Origin: Chloroflexota bacterium
GTDB taxonomy: Bacteria; Chloroflexota; Anaerolineae; Aggregatilineales; Phototrophicaceae
Reading direction: 5' to 3'
Assembly (NCBI GenBank): GCA_003696565.1
Contig: RFHA01000332.1
Coordinates: 1-44,562, forward strand
DNA length: 44,562 nucleotides
In this document: in pieces, positions 8,704 to 15,608 of the stretch
How the letters are laid out: each line of letters begins with the position of its first letter
How positions within the stretch are numbered: the first letter of the stretch is position 1
Translations under genes and position numbers: made by a program
Notes under the pieces: generated by a model
Database searches by the model: none
Seen by the model: the letters and a program-made list of their open reading frames with translations, nothing else
Told to the model about the DNA's origin: nothing

Positions 8704-9858
8704 ATGGCGCAGGTCCAAAGTGAGCAAACAATCTTGCGTGAGGTGCTTCGAATTATCGCCACCACACCTGAGCCAGTTGATGTAATCCCGCCTGTGCTGG
8801 AAATGATGCAGGATGTTACCCGTGCGCGCACTGTCGGGATTTTTTTATTTGAAGAACCACGTTTATTACTATCTGCGGGTGATGCTGTTGATGATCTTCC
8901 TGAAGATGAGGAATTACAACAGATTGTGCTAGACCTAAACGAACCAGTTGAGGTGGTCTTTAATTGTTGGGTTCTTTGCCAAATTAAGTTAAAGGGCGAA
9001 ATTGTCGGCGGGCTGTTTTTAGTTTATCACGATACAGTGACATTAACAGACGAACTCACTGATTTAATCACGATGTTTATTAATAGCCTGACTACGGTGA
9101 TTAGCAACCTGAGGATGATTGCTCGTCATGAAAAACTAGGGCGTAATCAAAGTGAGTTTATGCGTATTGTCTCTCATGATTTGCGTTCTCCGCTGACTTC
9201 TATGCAGGGATTCGCTAGCATGTTGGAATCTGGCATGGTCGGTGAACTAAATGAAAAGCAAGCGCATTTTGTGGAAAAAATTCTTTCGGGCATTTCTCAA
9301 ATGACCTCATTGGTGGAAAATATCCAAGATGCTGGGCGTTTTGACCCAGAAACAGGGTTTTATGAAATGCAGCGGACACAGTGTGATTTGACTGAGATGG
9401 TGCATCGTATTATCAAGAATCACTTATTGCCTGCTGAAAAACAAGAGTTGACACTCCGCGCCATGATTGCTGATGACATCCCGATTATTTATGCCGATGC
9501 GAATATGCTGGAACGTGCGATTACGAATCTGGTTGATAATGCGATTAAATACACACCCAATGGGCGAGAAATTCAAATAGGCGTAAAGCGACAGGATGAA
9601 AAAATCATTGTCAGCGTAAAAGATAATGGTTTAGGTATTAGCCCAGAGCATCAAAAATTGTTGTTTGAGCGTCATGTGCGTATTCCGCGTAAAGAGCATA
9701 AACGGGTTAAAGGAAGTGGATTAGGGCTGTTTATTGTGCGCAGTGTGGCACGTCGGCATGGCGGGAATGCCTGGGTTGAAAGTGAAGAAGGGGTAGGCAG
9801 CACTTTTTATATCAGCATTCCATTGAATGAGGAAAATCTTTTTGGTGACGGGCAATAA
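8704..9858 (+). CDS. Soluble sensor histidine kinase
   Basis: 384 aa. The N-terminal 140 residues look like a divergent GAF-type sensor domain (alternating strands and helices, no membrane segment). The kinase core starts with the H-box RIVSHDLRSPL (His158), then an N-box NLVDNAIKYTPNG, a G1 box VKDNGLGI and a G2 box GSGLGLFI. It is divergent from the regulator/ParA operon across 165 bases and might phosphorylate the same receiver, giving that regulator two possible kinases; this is inference. Start ATG with GAGGG six bases upstream. Followed directly by a terminator. Confidence 0.92.
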   Translation: MAQVQSEQTILREVLRIIATTPEPVDVIPPVLEMMQDVTRARTVGIFLFEEPRLLLSAGDAVDDLPEDEELQQIVLDLNEPVEVVFNCWVLCQIKLKGEIVGGLFLVYHDTVTLTDELTDLITMFINSLTTVISNLRMIARHEKLGRNQSEFMRIVSHDLRSPLTSMQGFASMLESGMVGELNEKQAHFVEKILSGISQMTSLVENIQDAGRFDPETGFYEMQRTQCDLTEMVHRIIKNHLLPAEKQELTLRAMIADDIPIIYADANMLERAITNLVDNAIKYTPNGREIQIGVKRQDEKIIVSVKDNGLGISPEHQKLLFERHVRIPRKEHKRVKGSGLGLFIVRSVARRHGGNAWVESEEGVGSTFYISIPLNEENLFGDGQ

Positions 9859-9888
9859 TTTTAATGCATCTAGTTGATTAATAGCGAG

Positions 9889-9921
9889 AACGTCCCCCCA
9901 AGTGTGAGGGGATGTTTTTTT
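9889..9921 (+). terminator. Terminator between the kinase gene and mutL
   Basis: ACGTCCCC pairs with GGGGATGT (one G-U pair) and the hairpin leads into a run of seven T (9915-9921). The mutL start is only 12 bases further on, and I see no good promoter between them, so mutL may rely partly on read-through. Confidence 0.8.
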
Positions 9922-9933
9922 AAGGCGAGTTTT

Positions 9934-11676
9934 ATGACCATACAAATTCTATCGGATCAACTGATTTCACAAATTGCAGCCGGTGAGGTTGTGGAACGTC
10001 CAGCTTCTGTTGTTAAAGAATTGCTGGAGAATGCGCTTGATGCTGGTGCTAGCAATATTCATATTTTGGTTAACAGTGGTGGGCGTAAACTAATCAGCGT
10101 GAGTGATGATGGGTCAGGCATTGCAGCTCACGAAGTTGAGTTAGCGTTTACACGTCATGCTACCAGTAAGTTGCAGAGCATTGATGATTTGATGCGCATT
10201 ATGACATTGGGTTTTCGTGGGGAGGCGTTATCTAGCATTGCAGCTGTTAGTCAGGTACAAGTGATTACCCGTGCTAGAGGAGAAGATGTAGGTACACAAA
10301 TGAAGATTGATGGCGGGTGTGTCAAGCAACATCAACCGGTTGGTGCGCCTGTGGGCACAGTTATTCGGGTAGAAAACTTATTTTTCAATACACCCGCGCG
10401 TCTTAAATTTCTTAAATCTGAAAACACGGAAAAAAAACAGATCACAACGCTGGTTACACGATATGCAATGGCTTATCCAACGGTGCGTTTTGTTCTTGAA
10501 CAAGACGGTCGGGAAGTTTTTCGCTCTAATGGTAAAGGGCAACTAGCAGATGTCTTGATAAAAATTTTGGGACTAAATAACTTTCGGCAGATGATAGATG
10601 TATTTGCAGAAGATCGTGCTTTAGAAGGTCGCCCAGCAGTACGTGTGAGTGGGTTTTGCTCTCTGCCAGAATTCCACCGTGCAGATCGCACCAATATCAC
10701 GCTGTTTGTGAATGGACGATGGATACAAGACACAAAATTAACTTATGCGGTTATTCAAGCATACCGTGGTATGTTGAATGAAGGGCGGTTTCCGGTAGCT
10801 GTGCTACTGATTGATATTGCTCCGGAAGAGGTGGATGTGAATGTTCATCCTACCAAAGCGGAGGTGCGTTTTCGTGATCCGCAGGCGGTTTTTTCTGTGG
10901 TTCAGAGAGGGGTTCGGGAGGCATTGGTAAAAACTACAATCCCCTCACAGGATTTTAACTCACAAACACATTTTGTATTCCCACAACATTCGTCTGATTT
11001 TTCATCCACACTGATAGATAATACCCCGCTACCTTATGTGACAGATACACAAGATCAAGGATTAGAGGATTTAAGCCATATACCAGAAGGTCTTGGTGCG
11101 CCACAAAAACCGCGCACGTTGCCGCCATTACGTCTTGTTGGTCAAATTGGTGCAACCTATATTATTGCAGAAGGTCCGGCAGGTATGTATTTAATTGATC
11201 AACATGCTGCTCATCAACGTATTCTTTATGAACAATATATGGCAGATTATCTTAACCAGACGATTTCACAGCAAGAATTTTCCGGCACACAAATGTTTGA
11301 AGTACCTGTTAAACAATTAAAACAATTAGAAAATCGCTTAGGGACACTAGAAACACTTGGATTTAAATTGTCATTATTTGGGACAACAACATTCCGTATA
11401 GAGGCTGTACCAGCGTTGATTTCCCAATTGAACCCAATTGATTTGATGCCACATATATTAAACGTGCTGGATCAGGCAAATGTTGAAGACCGGATCATTC
11501 AGCTAGTGTGTGAGTTTGCTGCTGTCAAATCTGGGCAAGTGTTAAATCAGGATGCAATGCAAAGTATTATCAGGCAACTTGAACGCTGCCAATCGCCCCA
11601 AATTGCCCCAGATGGCAAGCCAACCCTGATTCATATGAGTGGCGAGCAACTGGCGCGTGAATTTAACAAACGATAG
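9934..11676 (+). CDS. mutL: DNA mismatch repair protein MutL
   Basis: MutL couples mismatch recognition by MutS to strand removal. The N-terminal GHKL ATPase is intact: general base Glu32 in LLENALDAG, DDGSGI (58-63), RHATSK (74-79), GFRGEAL (93-99), and VDVNVHPTK near 300-308. A low-complexity linker (about 335-395) leads to the C-terminal dimerisation domain. The endonuclease metal site seen in most MutL proteins is altered: DQHA (422-425) is followed by Gln428 instead of Glu, and the CPHGRP box reads APDGKP (558-563), losing Cys and His. Start ATG 9934 has AAGGCGAG upstream; 20 extra upstream codons overlap the terminator and are unlikely to be translated. Length 580 aa is normal. Confidence 0.95.
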   Translation: MTIQILSDQLISQIAAGEVVERPASVVKELLENALDAGASNIHILVNSGGRKLISVSDDGSGIAAHEVELAFTRHATSKLQSIDDLMRIMTLGFRGEALSSIAAVSQVQVITRARGEDVGTQMKIDGGCVKQHQPVGAPVGTVIRVENLFFNTPARLKFLKSENTEKKQITTLVTRYAMAYPTVRFVLEQDGREVFRSNGKGQLADVLIKILGLNNFRQMIDVFAEDRALEGRPAVRVSGFCSLPEFHRADRTNITLFVNGRWIQDTKLTYAVIQAYRGMLNEGRFPVAVLLIDIAPEEVDVNVHPTKAEVRFRDPQAVFSVVQRGVREALVKTTIPSQDFNSQTHFVFPQHSSDFSSTLIDNTPLPYVTDTQDQGLEDLSHIPEGLGAPQKPRTLPPLRLVGQIGATYIIAEGPAGMYLIDQHAAHQRILYEQYMADYLNQTISQQEFSGTQMFEVPVKQLKQLENRLGTLETLGFKLSLFGTTTFRIEAVPALISQLNPIDLMPHILNVLDQANVEDRIIQLVCEFAAVKSGQVLNQDAMQSIIRQLERCQSPQIAPDGKPTLIHMSGEQLAREFNKR

Positions 11677-12807
11677 TTAACGACCTAACCAGTTAAATGT
11701 CCGTGAAGCAGTTCCTCCGACGGGGATATACCCCTGTTCTGTTGGACTAGCGACCGTAACAGACCATTCAATGGTAGTGACTTCTGCTGGTAGCCGGTTC
11801 ACTGGAACTTCAATAAATACATGCTCCGTTACACCAGCCCAGATTAATTCATTGTTGGCGGTGTTAAACAACTGCACCAAATATCGCTGCTCTGTTGGTA
11901 ATACCCCCACGCTAACCCACTGCAAAACAACTCTACCAGAAACACTTCCACCATTAGGGGGTGCCACTAAAGATGGTGCTAGTGGGGTGGGGGTGGGGGT
12001 GGAAGTCTCCAAACCGGATGGTGTTGGGCTTGGTGATGGCGTGGCTGTTGGCAATAGGATAATAATACAAGTATCTGGTATGATGAGTGGATTGCAGTTT
12101 GGTCCACCACTAGGCAAATCAAAATTGCACCCCGTCCAATATAGATCAGGATTCAATTGAGATAAAATAGCTAGATTCATGCCATCATAGCGTTCTGCAA
12201 TACCGACCATACGATCATTTTCCTGCACAATATGGCAACCAAACTCCTGATTGGGGGGTAGGTTCGCTTGTAAACGAGACCAATCCACAACCACAGTTGG
12301 AGCGCCGGGGGCATTGCCTGATACGTTTGCTTGATTGGTGTTAGGTTGCGGTGTGGTAGCTGAGACTGGTGTAGCCGTTGGGCGTGGAATAAGGATAACA
12401 GACCCTGGCGGGGGTAATTGGTCTGCACTGGGGATGTTATCGTTAATCCGCACGATTTCTTGGATGACATCAAAAGTACGATAGTTAAAGGGTTCTTGTT
12501 GGATGATAAAACCAAGTGTATCGCCCTCTTGAATGGTATATTCCCAGGGACTTGGTGTATCAGTTGGCAGCGGAATGTTGGTTGGTAAAGGTGCAGGGGT
12601 AGGGGTGGCTGTTGAAAAAATCACAACAGGCGGTTCTAACGTTGGGAATGGGGTCGCGCTTGGCGACGGTGAAGGGCTAGGTGTGAATGTCGCACTCGCG
12701 ACGATTTGTGGCGTGAGTGGCTCAACAGTTGGGGTTGGCTCATTGTTATTGCTAAAATTGCACCCTGCTAAAAATAAGATGGTGATTATACAAAGTGTGT
12801 TTTTCAT
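11677..12807 (-). CDS. Lipoprotein with LysM-like domains and C-terminal Ig-like domain
   Basis: 376 aa. The N-terminus is a lipoprotein signal: Met-Lys, hydrophobic core, and lipobox LAGC (lipidated Cys near residue 16). A Thr/Pro/Ser linker follows, then a LysM domain beginning YTIQEGDTLGFI (about 108-160), a second LysM-like module with two extra cysteines (FGCHIVQENDRM to about 265), another TP-rich linker, and a C-terminal Ig/Fn3-like domain (about 292-376). LysM modules bind N-acetylglucosamine polymers such as peptidoglycan, so the protein probably sits on the cell envelope. The ATG overlaps the stop of the upstream paralogue by four bases. I chose it over an upstream ATG because it begins the signal peptide. 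Specific function unknown. Confidence 0.85.
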   Translation of the reverse strand: MKNTLCIITILFLAGCNFSNNNEPTPTVEPLTPQIVASATFTPSPSPSPSATPFPTLEPPVVIFSTATPTPAPLPTNIPLPTDTPSPWEYTIQEGDTLGFIIQQEPFNYRTFDVIQEIVRINDNIPSADQLPPPGSVILIPRPTATPVSATTPQPNTNQANVSGNAPGAPTVVVDWSRLQANLPPNQEFGCHIVQENDRMVGIAERYDGMNLAILSQLNPDLYWTGCNFDLPSGGPNCNPLIIPDTCIIILLPTATPSPSPTPSGLETSTPTPTPLAPSLVAPPNGGSVSGRVVLQWVSVGVLPTEQRYLVQLFNTANNELIWAGVTEHVFIEVPVNRLPAEVTTIEWSVTVASPTEQGYIPVGGTASRTFNWLGR

Positions 12808-14156
12808 TCTGAACTTTCCCAGGTAAATGTCGCTGTTGGTGTGGTAAATAAGGGAGTGTCTGGCATATTGATATTGATGACACTGACCCGCCACACAAAC
12901 TCATGTCTTGGATTAATCTCTGCGTCAGTTCCTTGCCATTCAATTGGAATGACAAAGGATGTGTTTTGTGTATCCGCAGTATAAACAATTTGTGAGGTTC
13001 TGTCCTCTACGGTTACCCTATACACTTCATCAATTGCCAACGTGCCAGATGGCACCCAGCGTAGTGTGATGAGTTTATTGCGCTCAAAAAATGTCCCACT
13101 TGCTGGACTTAAAATAGTTGGCGCGTTGAACGTGGGTGTCGGTGTTGGTGTTGGTGTTTCGCTACCAGACGGTGTTGGAGAGAGCGTTGCAGTGGGCAAT
13201 GGCACGGGAACGCGAATTTGTTGACCAGCAATTAACAAAACTGAACAACGTGGTCCACCAAATTGAATGCCAAACTCACATTGGGAAAAAGTTAGCTCAG
13301 GGTTTAATTCCGATAAAACCTGAACAGATGCATCATATTGGGCGATGATTGAAATCATATCTTCCCCAGTTTGGATGGTGTGCCAGGCTATGCCAGGTGG
13401 AAGCGTTGCCGTTGGGAAAAATTCTGGGTCGAAGTTTTCATCAAATGCACTGTTGATAGATGATGAAACCGCAACATCGCCTTCCGTTGTGGGTAGTACA
13501 GCAGAACTGTTGTCTGCTGGCGATTCAGTTGGGGGATTGGCACTTGTTGGGTAGGGGACGATAATTGTCTGCCCTTCGCGCACAGCGTTCGCACTTGATA
13601 AGTTGTTAATTTCGACAACTAGATCAATGACATCCGGACTGCGGTGTCCACATCGTAGTACAACGGCATATAAACCCTCACCAGGTCCTACAGTTTGAAT
13701 ACAGGGTTCTGGTGTTGGTACAGGCGTTAATGTTAAGGTTGGTGTTGGCGATAAAGTACGTGTAGGTGTTGGAGGCGCAGGGGTGACCGTTGGATAAACA
13801 ATTTGTGGTATTGGTGTGTTTGTTGTTGATGAGTCATTGGTATTGATTTGGATACTGGTGATGGTGTCTAGGGCAGAAGGTCCAATAAACATAATTAGAC
13901 CAAAAAGCATTAATGCTGTTAGCATACCAAAACAACCGTATATATATCGTTGACCAACGGCATAAACCTCATTTTCATATAAATCTGTTTCTCCATAACG
14001 AAACAGATAATTTCCCCCTGGTATTTTATTGATCGCTTTGCGCGGTGTGGTATAAATTTCTACCTCACGTAGTGTTGTACCACAATTCCAACAAATTGTA
14101 GCACTGCCAGGGTTGGATGCATTACAAATAGGGCAAATCTTATATGCTTCTGCCAA
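12804..14156 (-). CDS. Membrane protein: zinc ribbon, one helix, two LysM-like domains, Ig-like domain
   Basis: 450 aa. Starts at a TTG with GGAGGGAG just upstream. A zinc ribbon at the N-terminus (CPIC ... CWNC, residues 8-25) should be cytoplasmic. A membrane helix follows (about 75-95), then outside the cell a TP-rich linker, a LysM-like module (about 150-200), a second LysM-like module with an inserted cysteine pair (about 258-320), another TP linker and an Ig-like domain. From the linker onwards it has the same layout as the downstream lipoprotein, so the two are paralogues. Zinc-ribbon plus single-helix proteins are common in Chloroflexota, but their roles are mostly unknown. Confidence 0.82.
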   Translation of the reverse strand: MAEAYKICPICNASNPGSATICWNCGTTLREVEIYTTPRKAINKIPGGNYLFRYGETDLYENEVYAVGQRYIYGCFGMLTALMLFGLIMFIGPSALDTITSIQINTNDSSTTNTPIPQIVYPTVTPAPPTPTRTLSPTPTLTLTPVPTPEPCIQTVGPGEGLYAVVLRCGHRSPDVIDLVVEINNLSSANAVREGQTIIVPYPTSANPPTESPADNSSAVLPTTEGDVAVSSSINSAFDENFDPEFFPTATLPPGIAWHTIQTGEDMISIIAQYDASVQVLSELNPELTFSQCEFGIQFGGPRCSVLLIAGQQIRVPVPLPTATLSPTPSGSETPTPTPTPTFNAPTILSPASGTFFERNKLITLRWVPSGTLAIDEVYRVTVEDRTSQIVYTADTQNTSFVIPIEWQGTDAEINPRHEFVWRVSVININMPDTPLFTTPTATFTWESSE

Positions 14157-14182
14157 GTAACTCCCTCCATATAAGGGTAGCT

Positions 14183-14212
14183 ATTATCCGTGCAGCTGGG
14201 AGAAAGGGTCAA
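14183..14212 (-). promoter_or_regulatory. Candidate promoter for the LysM gene pair
   Basis: Minus-strand TTGACC (14207-14212) and GATAAT (14183-14188) are 18 bases apart, placing a start about 20 bases before the TTG codon. It would uncouple the LysM pair from the upstream nucleotidyltransferase-like gene. Confidence 0.55.
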
Positions 14213-14215
14213 CCC

Positions 14216-15184
14216 TTAATCAAGAATTTTCCCTCGTGTTGTAAAGATGTTATTGGTTAGGCGGGTTTTGGGTGGAATTGTGCCTTTTGTTAATACTAGA
14301 CTGTCTCTAATGACTACATCATGCCCAACACTACAACCACGCTCTAGATAGACATTGGGTCCAATAACCGCACCTTGCCCAACATTAACATGTGGGTCAA
14401 TCCGCACAGGGGGGATAATATTCACGGTATAAGGGACTTCACTTAAGATGTGAGCATCATTACCTTCTTTAAGTAGATACGTGTTGAGTGTAAGTAAGTC
14501 TCTATCCGCTTCAACTTGTAAAATCCAATTGGATTCAGCGATTAATCCAGTGTTTCCTATTTGAATATATTTTCGCGCAATATCCATAAAATCTAAACTG
14601 ATTTGTGTTGGTTCGACGGAAACATACCGCAAATAATCCACCATCTGTTGCCCACAAACAAACAAATCGGTCAGTTTATAAAGTTCGTGTTCGCGGGTAG
14701 CATCATCGGTGATTTCTACCACATGCTGGTTTTCTACAACACCATAATCATGATTATAAGATGATGATAACGTGTTATGTGCTCCACTGAAGATTAAAGC
14801 ATCGGTATTAGTTTGATGCAGTTTTAATAAACGTTCAGGAAAATTATGATGGGTGAAGCTGTTATAACTACAGACAATAAATGGTTGTTGATGTTGTTCA
14901 GCAATGTTCTTAAACATTCGTAGCAAGTTATCATGTTCAAACCAAATCATCAGGTTAATTTTGACATCGGGCATCCAATTTGCATTGAGATATGAAACAA
15001 CAGCTCCTTCACTTGCACCAACGATGACGGTATATTCTCGGATGCCGATGCGATATAATCGATCCATGATGCGTGTGACTAGAGGTTTTCCAAGTGCAGG
15101 AAGCATGGCATGAGCACGATTATAGGTTAACTTGCTGCGATGATGTGGATTACTAATCGCTAGAATAACAGCATGTAAGAGCAA
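14216..15184 (-). CDS. Nucleotidyltransferase-like protein with degenerate active site and hexapeptide tail
   Basis: The 322-aa product aligns by eye with sugar-phosphate nucleotidyltransferases (RmlA/GlmU/GlgC class): AVILA at the N-terminus, a LTYNRAHAMLPALGKPLV segment, and C-terminal left-handed beta-helix repeats (about 255-315: VRIDPHVNVG, AVIGPNVYLE, CSVGHDVVIR). The glycine-rich G-G-x-G-T-R loop that holds the nucleotide is replaced by ISNPHHR, and the conserved Lys of RPKAMLP is His. Catalysis is therefore doubtful; a regulatory or sugar-nucleotide-sensing role is possible. TTG start chosen because AGGAG lies eight bases upstream and translation begins directly with the first strand. 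Confidence 0.8.
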   Translation of the reverse strand: MLLHAVILAISNPHHRSKLTYNRAHAMLPALGKPLVTRIMDRLYRIGIREYTVIVGASEGAVVSYLNANWMPDVKINLMIWFEHDNLLRMFKNIAEQHQQPFIVCSYNSFTHHNFPERLLKLHQTNTDALIFSGAHNTLSSSYNHDYGVVENQHVVEITDDATREHELYKLTDLFVCGQQMVDYLRYVSVEPTQISLDFMDIARKYIQIGNTGLIAESNWILQVEADRDLLTLNTYLLKEGNDAHILSEVPYTVNIIPPVRIDPHVNVGQGAVIGPNVYLERGCSVGHDVVIRDSLVLTKGTIPPKTRLTNNIFTTRGKILD

Positions 15185-15316
15185 GGATAAAACTCCTAGT
15201 TGATTTCTGGTATGAAATACGTTAAAACCTAATTATAGCACGCCATATCTCAATTCTTCTACCTATATAGTCTTTGCTATAATAATTTAAGCTAAGACGT
15301 AAAGAGGGAAAGTAAA

Positions 15317-15547
15317 TTGTCATCATCAGTCAATCGTATTGTAAATTATCATATCAATCGGCTGAAGGATAAACGCCCTGAAGTTCGGCTAGAGGCAATT
15401 CGCGAGCTTGAGCTACTTGCTGATCCAGCAGCTCTAGAGCCGCTTAAAATTGTATTTGAAAATGATAGCAACACGGAAGTAAAAAAAGCAGCACAATCTG
15501 CTGGGCGTTCCATTTTTCTTAAGAATCAAACGGCTTCTTCAGACTAA
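15317..15547 (+). CDS. Small HEAT-repeat-like protein
   Basis: 76 aa, starting at TTG with GAGGG eight bases before it. The sequence is two to three amphipathic helices of HEAT type (RPEVRLEAIRELELL, PAALEPLKIVF, TEVKKAAQSAGRSI). Such small helical-repeat proteins usually mediate protein contacts; no specific role can be given. A TATAAT lies at 15278-15283 but without a convincing -35. It ends before a bidirectional terminator shared with valS. Confidence 0.75.
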   Translation: MSSSVNRIVNYHINRLKDKRPEVRLEAIRELELLADPAALEPLKIVFENDSNTEVKKAAQSAGRSIFLKNQTASSD

Positions 15548-15569
15548 AATAGACCAGTAACACAATAAA

Positions 15570-15602
15570 AATTGGGGTAGCCAACAATAAGCTACCCCAA
15601 TT
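15570..15602. terminator. Bidirectional terminator between the HEAT gene and valS
   Basis: A perfect 12-bp stem (AATTGGGGTAGC, 15570-15581, with GCTACCCCAATT, 15591-15602) and a 9-base loop. T-rich sequence follows on both strands (TGATTTTT on plus, TTTATTG on minus), so it can end both convergent units. Confidence 0.85.
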
Positions 15603-15608
15603 TGATTT

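Noticed and set aside
9874-9933. Upstream ATG extending MutL by 20 residues
   Set aside because: The extension reads through the terminator hairpin of the preceding gene; the ATG at 9934 has a good ribosome site and the normal MutL N-terminus.
11771-12826. Plus-strand open frames rich in Val/Gly opposite the LysM lipoprotein gene
   Set aside because: They are the antisense of the Thr/Pro linkers, lack ribosome sites, and have no recognisable domains.
11980-14000. Possible tandem DNA repeats (GTTGGTGTTGG-like runs)
   Set aside because: They encode Thr/Pro linkers with mixed codons, have no fixed unit length, and are not CRISPR or satellite-like.
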